This document shows, in pieces, positions 43,185-64,000 of a stretch of DNA of 64,000 nucleotides (its first letter is position 1; every line of letters starts with the position of its first letter). The DNA is taken from positions 49,800,376 to 49,864,375 of the forward strand of contig NC_090173.1 of the NCBI RefSeq assembly GCF_024679245.1, written 5' to 3'. This stretch comes from Pseudorasbora parva. Lineage: Eukaryota > Chordata > Actinopteri > Cypriniformes > Gobionidae. The position numbers and the translations under genes are program-made. Under the pieces are notes generated by a model. That model saw only the letters and a program-made list of their open reading frames with translations. It made no database searches and was not told where the DNA came from.

Positions 43185-44980
43185 GTCTAATAAGTCTAAA
43201 GTTACAGTATTAGAATTGAGACACACTTACTCTGAGTGCTTTTATACATATGGCCTCAGTTCTTTCCTATATTTACCCGTGTTTTTTAGAGTGTTGCTTT
43301 TTCTAGCATCATAAACTACAAGTGCTGTGTCTTCATAAAGCACAGCTGCTGTTAGGACCCTAGAGAGTGCTTGTATTATAAGGGCACTGCTGTAATTCTG
43401 CATGTGTGTCTGATCTGTACAGTGTATGTACAGTGTTTGTTGACACTACTTTTAGTCCTAATGATGTGGTGTAAAGTGCACAGTGCCTCCACAACCAGTG
43501 GGCGTTTTCTGCCCACAGATAGGGTTGTTTAACTAAAGAGAAGTGGCTGATGTGTCATGCACCAAAGCTTCTTTTGTTCATCTCCATTCAGACCAGGAAT
43601 TGGTCCAGTGAGCCCCTACCGGTTGATATAGTAACTACACCATCTGTCAGTTAAAAGCATCTTTCTCCATTGATGCAGATTCAAAAGTATCTGAATCACA
43701 GTTAAAAATATTCATTTGTGTTCTACTGAAGAAAAAGTCACCTATATCTTAGATGCCCTGGAGGTAAGCAGATAAACATCACATTTTTTAACTATCCCTT
43801 TAACATGTATTGTCATTGAAGCAAGCATGTATGTATAGAGAAAGTAGAGAGAAAAATTTTTTTGATACAAATATGCATTAGGTTGGAAAATCTCTTAACT
43901 ATCAGAACTAGTGATTTTTAAGATGAACTTAGTCTGCAATTGCACAGCATATTTGTTTTAAATGAGTTGTTTAGCCTGCTCCTACATGTTATTTCAAGAA
44001 CGAACCATGAGAAAGTTCAACTTGGTGGTCTGCGGTCACCCAATTACAAAGATAGTTGTCGTATTCATTTCCTCTAGACTTCTGTTACATCCAAGGATGT
44101 GTCAGATTCCCTGCCAGTTATTGGACTTGAGTTTGTGCAGGAAAACTTTCCTTTAAAATGCCCCATTTAGGCTGCAGTCTCAAGACAGCATTTTGTCTTC
44201 TGTCTTCCGCCCTTCCTTCCCTTTTGGCGATCCGTCTTGTCAGTCTCAAGAACAGTAGAGCACTTCTAGCTCTGTTTGAGAGTGTCATTAAAGGAGGAAC
44301 TGAGGGACTGCATGGGCAGCAGGCGCCGCACACAAGGGTCAATTTGATTTAGTTGAAAAGGAGAGTTTGGACATGACAAAACGGGCCTTGTTGCTTAAGA
44401 GAGTGCCATCGCCCATCCACACAGAGTCACACATTGTGTTGCTGCTCAGCCCTCGGAGAACAGCCAGATTACAGCACTAGACTCTCTTAGGTCGCTTACA
44501 TCTGGAACTCCCAAAACAAAGGCTTTCAGAAAATACTCCAGCCCAGAAACCAGAGCAAGACATTTTTTGTCTGACCCCTTTTTTTGGGAAAAAATGTAAA
44601 AAAAAAGTGCTAAGTGACATTGAGGCTAGTTCATTCTTTCTGTGTCTTTAGCACTGACCATAGGCCATTTGATGCATGAAGGAGGGAGAAGTTGCATGTG
44701 TGAGAAGTGGCTCCCTCTCTTGAGACGGCTCTTGGATGTGCACAGGGCTGTATGTACTTAAGGGCCGTGGACTTTTCACATCGCTGGGAAAGACTCTATT
44801 GAAGTATTATGGTAAGAGCTTTTGCTCAATTTGATTTGAAGGTAAAATTAATGTATTTATTTCTGCAGCATTGTGGCTGGAACAACATAAAAATATCGCA
44901 AGTGCAGAACTTATTTTGTGCTTTATTTAATGTAAAAAAAAAAATGATGGAGTGATTTGAAATATATTTTTTGTGACCTT
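43185..44980. other. Intergenic, no gene recognised
   Basis: Less AT-rich at 44100-44750 with no identifiable domain. The short open frames at 43962-44352 show no family resemblance. Confidence 0.45.
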
Positions 44981-44983
44981 TTA

Positions 44984-45055
44984 TAGCCATTTACATTTAC
45001 ATTTACATTTAATCATTTAGCAGACGCTTTTATCCAAAGCGACTTACAAAAAAGG
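44984..45055 (-). mobile_element. 3' tail of a SINE with ATTTAC tail repeats
   Basis: Three ATTTAC units, then ATTTAGCAGACGCTTTTATC and CAAAGCGACTTACAA match the tail of the SINE at 10848-11006 in the same orientation. The tRNA-like head is absent. Confidence 0.6.
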
Positions 45056-45320
45056 GGAGAGTAATAGAAGCAACGAAACAGACAAGGCCAACAACCTGTA
45101 AGAGCTGTAAGAAATCTCAATTAATTAGCACAGTACACAATTTTTTTTTTTTTTTTTTTTTTATAGCCTTACTGAAAACAACAATGGATAATTTACCTCA
45201 GATCTTTACCACTTCCAATTTCGTTGCAAAAGCAGTAAGTGCACTTGGAGAGAGCCCGTTCACACTCTGTTCTGATTGGCTGTGATTTTTGATTGATCTC
45301 AGATTGAGTCCGCTGCCCCA

Positions 45321-45323
<3 letters not shown>

Positions 45324-45395
<72 letters not shown>

Positions 45396-45424
45396 GTCTG
45401 TCTGTTTGTTTGTTTGTTTGTTTG
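45324..45424. repeat. (CT)n microsatellite followed by TGTC and TGTT repeats
   Basis: About 34 CT units to 45391, then TGTC and TGTT tetranucleotides to 45424. Confidence 0.95.
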
Positions 45425-47650
45425 TGAGAAACGTGCTCAGCAAATTTAAGCGACGGCGAGTTGTGCGCCTTCCCAGTAGAGTTTACGATACGCCGTCAGA
45501 TGAGCTGAGAAATTATTATTATAACCTCAATTTAAACAATTCAGTAAAACTTGCTAATTGTCAATACAATGCTTTGATAGCATTAGCATAGCATTACAAT
45601 TGCTAAATGAGTCCAGCAATATACTGGTCTCAGCTGTTTTCAAAGTAAGCTCATGCTCCCCAAAAAGCTCAGCATAACGGAAACTCTTCTAGATTAGCAT
45701 AGCAAAACATTAAACACTACTAAATCACCCACTTAACATCAATCTTGCACAAAAACATTACCTGACACTTAATTTTAGCATTTACTCTCCATTTGAGGGT
45801 CATGGCAAAGCATGCTGGGAAATATAAATCGCAGCCCAATTTCAGATAAATTTAAGTCATTCTAATTAAAATAAACTTTTTCACAGAACTCAAAACAATG
45901 GAACAATTCAGATTACTCAAAGTGTGTAAGTTTTGTGAACTAGTATGTCAGATTAAGTGTATAAGTTTTGTGAACTAGTATGTCAGATTGTTGTAGACCG
46001 CTGCATCCATCATAACTCTATAACCTTAACCTGTCAAGATTGGAATTTGTTAGTGTAAATTGCGTTCAGCGCTATTTTTACTGTGTTTGTGCCTTTACAT
46101 GATTTATATAATTCCTTAAAGAAAGGAAATTGCTAAAACAACACATTGATTATATCAAACTGGCCATTGCATGCCCCCCCCCCCCCATCTCTTTAAATCC
46201 CCCTCTTGTCTTGAAGGAGAACAGAAAAGCCAACGTCAAATTAAGTCTGCCTTGTTTATAGTCGTGTACATTAGCTTTCTATAGTAGTAGGGCTCTTCTG
46301 ATGTTAGGATTTGGGCCAATGCAAATTCCCTCATACGTTTGTGAGAGGGTTCTGTTAGTAGCCCCTAATGAATACAGCTCAGCTTATGAAATGAGTTAAT
46401 CTTTCTTTGAAAATCGGTTTCATTTAAATACCATTGACTCCAGCTCTACTATTAGTATCCATAGAAACCAACTGGCCACATATCAGTGGCAATATCATAT
46501 TATGATTTCTGCTGTAATATGTTGGCTTAGTGCCTGTCGATGACTGAAAATCACTACAATTCTGAGTCTAAATTTACAGTGTGAAATGGGCTGTCTCATG
46601 CAAAACTGAAATTTATAATTAGTAAGTGTATATATAAATTACTATGTGAACATAAATATAAAATAAATAAATAAATAAATAAATAAATACAAATGTAACT
46701 GAACTAACTGGAATATATTTAAACCTAAATAGTAATATTTAAAATATATATTTAAAAACATTATACTTTAATATAAAACAACACTGCACTGTATAAATGG
46801 GTTTATTGCATCAAAATAGCTGTGTTTGAATGCTTTGTCATCAAAAGAGTCAAAAATAACCCTTCCTGTAAACAACTATAATGTTAAATTACAAAGATGA
46901 AGAAAGGAAAATGACTTTATCTAATGTAATTTCCTTATTTGATATTATTAATAAAATTGCAAGTAAATTCTGTCAACTATATCGTTATACCGGTTATAAC
47001 TATACCAGTTGAATGCTTTTTATTTGCTTCTGCTGGCTGATACTATCCCTATTCCTGGGTTTCACTAAAATGACTGCTTGTTATTTATCTTAACTGGTGA
47101 CAGAACGGCATGGAACAAAAGCTGCTTCATGGAGAGAAACCTGCATTTTCTGTGCTCCCTTCACAGATAGAGTAGATGAGGCATATAGATGGAGGGACAG
47201 ATGTAAGCAGAGCAGTTCAGACCAAGAGAAAAATGGATGATGTGGGTGTGGAATGTCTTTTATGTTATGCATCAAAGGAGGGATCAGTCAACAATAGTCA
47301 TCACTGACTGCTGCGTTAAAATACACGATTGCCTGGGCAATTCAGTTATTAGGCCCTTTTAGTCTTATTTTAGCTGGTGTTCTGCTCTGTACTGGTTTTT
47401 ATGGTTAGTATGATAAAGTTAGAATATGAAGCTCATACTCAGAGCAAAAACTCTTCAGCTTTATTAAGAGGCTCAAACTAAGCAAAATTGTGCAATTTAG
47501 TGCACATGGTGAAATTTATATAGATAAAGAGGCTGATGAAGAAGCTGATATATAACCTTATATATATGCAAAAACAGGGAAAATAGTATATAAATTGTGA
47601 CAACTTTGGCATCAGCAAGAAGTAAATACTGGACAAAATTGAATTAAAAT
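45425..47650. other. Intergenic, AT-rich
   Basis: Contains an AAAT repeat at 46661-46690 and a C run at 46175-46187. A 35-bp direct repeat (GTAAGTTTTGTGAACTAGTA and so on) spans about 45926-45990. No gene is seen. Confidence 0.5.
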
Positions 47651-47659
47651 TAAACAGAG

Positions 47660-48014
47660 GGCAGAACCACAGGGATGAAGACGAGCCTGCTGACTTGTGG
47701 GACCAAGGTGAAGACGGGAGCTTGGCATACCAGGGCCCGGTGGGAGCGTGGGTCCAAGGTGGAGCCGATGGGTCAACAGGCCAAATTGAAGTCCAGGGCT
47801 CGGATGCCCATGGAGCCAGAGACTTTGACTAATGGCAAAAAGGAGATGTGTGGGACCAGCAGTGGGGACAAAAGAGACTTGGAGCTGCCGGTGGGAGTGT
47901 GGAACCAAGGTGGAGCTGATGGGTCAACAGTACAAAGTGAAGTCCAGGGCTCGGATGCCCCTTGGTGGAGCCAGGGGATAAACACACCAAGGTGGAGCAG
48001 GAGACACGACCAAT
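47660..48014. repeat. GC-richer lead-in with a 150-bp tandem duplication
   Basis: GGTGGAGCCGATGGGTCAAC, then GAAGTCCAGGGCTCGGATGC near 47758-47810 recurs about 150 bp later at 47908-47960. The words GACTTGGAGCTGC and GGCAAAAAG already occur here, suggesting this is the source of the following array. Confidence 0.6.
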
Positions 48015-49911
48015 GGTGAAAAGAAGACTTTGAGCTGTGCAGGACAAGTGGCAAAAAGAAGACTTGGAGCTGAGCAGGACAAGCAGCGAAAAGAAGACTT
48101 GGAGCTGCGCAGGACTAGCGGCAACAAAAAATACTTGGAGCTGAGCAGGACTAGCGGCAACAAAAAATACTTTGAGCTGCACAGGACTAGCGGTAACAAA
48201 AGAAGACTTGGAGCTGCGCAGGACTAGCGGCAACAAAAAATACTTGGAGCTGAGCAGGACTAGCGGCGAAAAGAAGACTTGGAGCTGCGCAGGACTAACG
48301 GCAACAAAAAATACTTGGAGCTGCACAGGACTAGCGGTAACAAAAGAAGACTTGGAGCTGCACAGGACTAGCAGCAACAAAAGAAGACTTGGAGCTGCAC
48401 AGGACTAGCAGCAACAAAAGAAGACTTGGAGCTGTGCAGGACTAGCAGCAACAAAAGAAGACTTGGAGCTGCGCAGGACTAGCGGCAACAAAAGAAGACT
48501 TGGAGCTGCGCAGGACTAGCGGCAACAAAAAATACTTGGAGCTGCACAGGACTAGCAGCAACAAAAGAAAACTTGGAACTGTGCAGGACTAGCGGTAACA
48601 AAAAAATACATGGAGCTGCACAGGACTAGTGGCAACAATAGAAGACTTGGAGCTGTGCAGGATCAATGGCGAAAAGAAGACTTGGAGCTGCGCAGGACTA
48701 ACGACAACAAAAGAAGACTTGGAGCTGTGCAGGATCAATGGCGAAAAGAAGACTTTGAGCTGCACAGGACTAGCGGCAACAAAAGAAGATTTGGAGCTGC
48801 GCAGGACTAGCGGCGAAAAGAAGACTCGGAGCTGCACAGGACTAGCGGCAACAAAAGAAGACATGGAGCTGTGCAGGATCAATTGCGAAAAGAAGACTTG
48901 GAGCTGCACAGGACTAGCGGCAACAAAAGAAGACTTGGAGCTGTGCAGGATCAATGGTGAAAAGAAGACTTGGAGATGCACAGGACTAACGGCAACAAAA
49001 GAAGATTTGGAGCTGCGCAGGACTAGCGGCGAAAAGAAGACTTGGAGCTGCACAGGACTAGCAGCAACAAAAGAAAACTTGGAACTGTGCAGGACTAGCG
49101 GTAACAAAAAAAAACATGGAGCTGCACAGGACTAGTGGCAACAAAAGAAGACTTGGAGCTGTGCAGGATCAATGGCGAAAAGAAGACTTGGAGCTGCGCA
49201 GGACTAACGACAACAAAAGAAGACTTGGAGCTGTGCAGGATCAATGGCGAAAAGAAGACTTTGAGCTGCACAGGACTAGCGGCAACAAAAGAAGATTTGG
49301 AGCTGCGCAGGACTAGCGGCGAAAAGAAGACTCGGAGCTGAAAAGGACTAGCGGCAACAAAAGAAGACATGGAGCTGTGCAGGATCAATTGCGAAAAGAA
49401 GACTTGGAGCTGCACAGGACTAGCGGCAACAAAAGAAGACTTGGAGCTGTGCAGGATCAATGGTGAAAAGAAGACTTGGAGCTGCACAGGACTAGCGGCA
49501 ACAAAAGAAGATTTGGAGCTGCGCAGGACTAGCGGCGAAAAGAAGACTTGGAGCTGCACAGGACTAGCGGCAACAAAAGAAGACTTGGAGCTGTGCAGTA
49601 TCAATGGCGAAAAGAAGACTTGGAGCTGCACAGGACTAGCGGCAACAAAAGAATACTTGGAGCTGTTTCCAGTATCAATGGCGAAAAGAAGACTTGGAGC
49701 TGCACAGGACTAGCGGCAACAAAAGAAGACTTGGAGCTGTGCAGTATCAATGGCGAAAAGAAGACTTGGAGCTGCACAGGACTAGCGGCAACAAAAGAAT
49801 ACTTGGAGCTGTGCAGGACTAGCGGCAACAAAAGAATACTTGGAGCTGTGCAGGATCAATGGCGAAAAGAAGACTTGGAGCTGCACAGGACTAGCGGCAA
49901 CAAAAGAATAC
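48015..49911. repeat. Minisatellite with alternating 37- and 35-bp units
   Basis: Units begin GAAGACTTGGAGCTGCACAG, then GACTAGCGGC, and end in AACAAAA (37 bp) or GAAAA (35 bp); some have GATCAATGGC instead. The two lengths average 36. A higher-order block of 506 bp starting near 48606 is repeated from 49112. Open frames on both strands are by-products of the period. Confidence 0.92.
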
Positions 49912-51208
49912 TTGGAGCTGTGCAGGATCAGTGGTGAAAGAGGAGACTTGGAGCTGCGCAGGATCAGTGCTGAAAGAGGAGACTTGGAGCTGTGCAGGAT
50001 CAATGGCGAAAAGAAGACTTGGAACTGCACAGGACTAGCGGCAACAAAAGAAGATTTGGAGCTGCGCAGGACTAGCGGCGACAAGAAGACTTGGAGCTGT
50101 GCAGGATCAGTGGTGAAAGAGGAGACTTGGAGCTGCGCAGGACTAGCGGCGAAAATAAGACTTGGAGCTGTGCAGGATCAGTGGTGAAAGAGGAGACTTG
50201 CAGCTGCGCAGGATCAGTGGTGAAAGAGGAGACTTTGAGCTGTGCAGGATCAGTGGTGAAAGAGGAGACTTGGAGCTGCGCAGGATCAGTGGTGAAAGAG
50301 GAGACTTGGAGCTGAGCAGGATCAGTGGTGAAAGAGGAGACTTGGAGCTGCGCAGGATCAGTGGTGAAAGAGGAGACTTGGAGCTGCGCAGGATCAGTGG
50401 TGAAAGAGGAGACTTGGAGCTGCGCAGGATCAGTGGTGAAAGAGGAGACTTGCAGCTGTGCAGGATCAGTGGTGAAAGAGGAGACTTGGAGCTGAGCAGG
50501 ATCAGTGGTGAAAGAGGAGACTTGGAGCTGCGCAGGATCAGTGGTGAAAGAGGAGACTTGGAGCTGAGCAGGATCAGTGGTGAAAGAGGAGACTTTGAGC
50601 TGCGCAGGATCAGTGGTGAAAGAGGAGACTTGGAGCTGCGCAGGATCAGTGGTGAAAGAGGAGACTTGGAGCTGCGCAGGATCAGTGGTGAAAGAGGAGA
50701 CTTGGAGCTGCGCAGGATCAGTGGTGAAAGAGGAGACTTGGAGCTGTGCAGGATCAGTGGTGAAAGAGGAGACTTGGAGCTGCGCAGGATCAGTGGTGAA
50801 AGAGGAGACTTGGAGCTGCGCAGGATCAGTGGTGAAAGAGGAGACTTGGAGCTGTGCAGGATCAGTGGTGAAAGAGGAGACTTGGAGCTGCGCAGGATCA
50901 GTGGTGAAAGAGGAGACTTGGAGCTGTGCAGGATCAGTGGTGAAAGAGGAGACTTGGAGCTGCGCAGGATCAGTGGTGAAAGAGGAGACTTGGAGCTGTG
51001 CAGGATCAGTGGTGAAAGAGGAGACTTGGAGCTGTGCAGGATCAGTGGTGAAAGTGGAGACTTGGAGCTGCGCGGGATCAGTGGTGAAAGAGGAGACTTG
51101 GAGCTGCGCAGGATCAGTGGTGAAAGAGGAGACTTGGAGCTGCGCAGGATCAGTGGTGAAAGAGGAGACTTGGAGCTGAGCAGGATCAGTGGTGAAAGAG
51201 GAGACTTG
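49912..51208. repeat. Homogeneous 36-bp minisatellite, about 36 copies
   Basis: The unit is GGAGACTTGGAGCTGCGCAG, then GATCAGTGGTGAAAGA. From about 50165 to 51208 it is uninterrupted (about 29 copies), with changes almost only at CGC/TGC/GAG. Two + frames stay open (ELRRISGERGDL repeats over 361 codons), but no gene context supports translation. It continues from the 35/37-bp array. Confidence 0.93.
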
Positions 51209-51269
51209 AGTGTAATATGCAGTACCTACTACTATATCTGCTGTTAATATGAATCAAACAACAACAACA

Positions 51270-51590
51270 GATAAACAGAAAATCACTCATTGCTCTTGAC
51301 TGAATGAACTTTATTAGCTTTATTAAAAACATATTTCTTACTATAAACATGGCCGACTGTGTACAGCTCTCTGAGAGTACAATTCTATGCTAATATGGTG
51401 CAGTGTTCATAAACACTCGTGGGTGGGGCCTGTGAAATATGATGTCACTTTGCCCTCAGACAGTGCTTATGATTTATGTAGATAAAAAAAGGAGTGGGTT
51501 GGTTTTAGGGTGATTGTGTACACACACTGCCAATACACACGTTCATGTTCATGTAAAAGTGAATTTTGCATAATAGGTCCCCTTTAATGA
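51270..51590. mobile_element. Right end of a MITE (TAATAGGTCCCCTTTAA)
   Basis: AAGTGAATTTTGCATAATAG, then GTCCCCTTTAA is a common terminal sequence of fish MITEs. The left partner is not evident; the minisatellite adjoins it. Confidence 0.5.
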
Positions 51591-52136
51591 CTACAGAGTC
51601 AGGACCTCGGTTTAATGTCTCGTCCCAAGATCAGTGCTTATTGACAGTATAGTTAGCACCCCCTGCTGACCTCACTAACACCTCTTTTTTACATATAAAA
51701 AATAAAACTACATAGACTTCATTGTATGAATAAAATATACACTGATTCTTATTAAAGCTACAGAAGTTATTCATCGGTGAGTGATTTTCTCCTTGTATTT
51801 TGTAATTTGATTAGAATAAATGGCACAGATGGCAGTGGTTTCATTAGGGTGCTGTTACTTTAAGCGCAGATATAATATACTCACACACATGCGTATCATA
51901 ATATTCTGACATGCATCCAAACTATTTACATTCACTTAAGATATAAATGACTGTGTTTATATAAACGCTGTGTGTATTCTGAACAATATAAGATGCCAAA
52001 GAGAACTTGGTTCACTTCTCACATGCTGTGTGGCTTTTGTTGTGTGCACTCAGAAATATTAGATGAGCTTATGTCAAACTTTATTATAAATTTGTTTACT
52101 TATATAGTGTTTATGCATTAATCTTTTTTTCTGTAG
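51591..52136. other. Sequence upstream of the gas7 WW exon
   Basis: AT-rich intron or promoter-proximal DNA. The last 20 bases form a polypyrimidine tract and AG. No SH3-type exon was found. Confidence 0.5.
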
Positions 52137-63240
<11,104 letters not shown>

Positions 63241-64000
63241 GTACAGTCCTATTTTGAGATATCACCTGCTCATGAATAATACTTCTGTGGATATCTGTGA
63301 AATGATATATATAGCGAACAATTTACAAATACCAAATGATTTGGTCTTTCATTGTTACTTGGATTATGACAGAAACATGTGAGTCAGTAGATCTGGTGCC
63401 ATCTGCGCCAATCTGGGGACAGTAACAGTTAAAGAAGATGGTGAAGCAGGGCCAAGTAAAACCCTCCCTGTGCCACGTGATTGACTAACAGCCAGACAAG
63501 GGCAGCTCATGCCATCAGCAAATGGGAGCGGCAAAGAGTTGGCCATATGGGCGGCCCAGTTCTGGATCCTTGTACGCTGTTAGAGTTTGATTTCAGTCCA
63601 AGATTGGGAAGGTGTTGGGTTTAAGCGGAGCTGGGGAGGGTTAGACGGATAGGACGAGGGACGCTGGCAGAGTCTGGGGTGCGGAACAGTTATCGAACAG
63701 GACCGGGTGACTGGCGAGGAACGGAACCGCAGGTTGCGGGCCTGCGTTGACATGTTCTGCAGGACGGTAAGACAGAAAATGTCTGGTTGTGGACGTTCAT
63801 TAGCTTTTCGCTATACGGAGTGCTGTGCATGCTGGAACTTTGGCCACATACGGCCATGTTTTTTTTTATTGGAAAGATGGAGCGTATGTACATAGGTGTA
63901 CACAATGCAAACGCGCGCTCTCCTAGTACAGTTAAGCACAGAGGGGAGGCAGTGTGGCTTGATGCATGCTGGGAGATGTTTACTTATACACACGCTAAGC
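63241..64000. other. gas7 intron to the window end
   Basis: Moderately GC-rich after 63380. I see no exon; the F-BAR exons are expected further right. Confidence 0.5.

Noticed and set aside
45198..45591. Arg/Glu or Leu/Ser repeat proteins
   Set aside because: They are translations of the CT microsatellite.
31911..51208. CRISPR-like arrays
   Set aside because: Repeats are contiguous without unique spacers and the DNA is vertebrate.
50162..51247. 361-codon frame with repeated RISGERGDLEL (RGD-containing) as a secreted or adhesion protein
   Set aside because: A 36-bp minisatellite leaves two frames open by chance; the alternative frame is equally open and no signal peptide or gene context exists.

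Overview
The window is vertebrate nuclear DNA from a teleost, most likely a cyprinid (carp, goldfish or Danio-like). The reasons are intron-split vertebrate muscle genes and the repeat content: a DIRS-type tyrosine-recombinase retrotransposon, a Gmr1-like Ty3/gypsy element, a Tc1-type transposon, many short inverted-repeat DNA elements (MITEs) and long minisatellites. The species is inferred, not proven. No bacterial, plasmid or phage features are present.

Two host genes lie on the + strand. Positions 877-31051 hold 36 coding exons of a sarcomeric (class II, striated-muscle type) myosin heavy chain. They run from the 28-nt exon just before the P-loop to the stop codon; the N-terminal exons lie left of the window. 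Exon lengths and phases match the canonical vertebrate MYH gene almost throughout, giving about 1768 codons. Three departures stand out: a one-codon deletion in a motor helix, a displaced splice acceptor at loop 2, and a GG instead of AG acceptor in the rod. From 52137 to 63240 lie three exons of gas7 (split WW domain and following linker); the F-BAR exons must lie to the right. In mammals GAS7 lies just downstream of the last gene of the skeletal MYH cluster (MYH13 side) in the same orientation, so the window appears to preserve that ancient neighbourhood.

The introns are crowded with mobile elements. One myosin intron (3594-15453) holds a LINE fragment split by a 6.2-kb DIRS element (4078-10285), a tRNA-derived SINE and a 4.3-kb Gmr1-like LTR retrotransposon (11157-15419, minus strand) with a 5-bp target duplication, a tRNA-Phe primer-binding site and the integrase-before-RT order. 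A Tc1-like element (17560-18491) and several MITEs occupy other introns. The 21-kb gap between the genes holds two large minisatellites: a 51-bp unit repeated about 75 times (31911-35723), each unit carrying a CCAAT box, and a 35/37-bp array that becomes a regular 36-bp array (48015-51208).

The long open frames in the minisatellites and retroelements are not host genes. I see no rRNA gene, functional tRNA gene or CRISPR array. I found no clearly new biological system. The best leads are the altered myosin splice sites and loop 2, the Gmr1-like element with its SCAN-related gag, the DIRS architecture, and the two periodic arrays between MYH and gas7.
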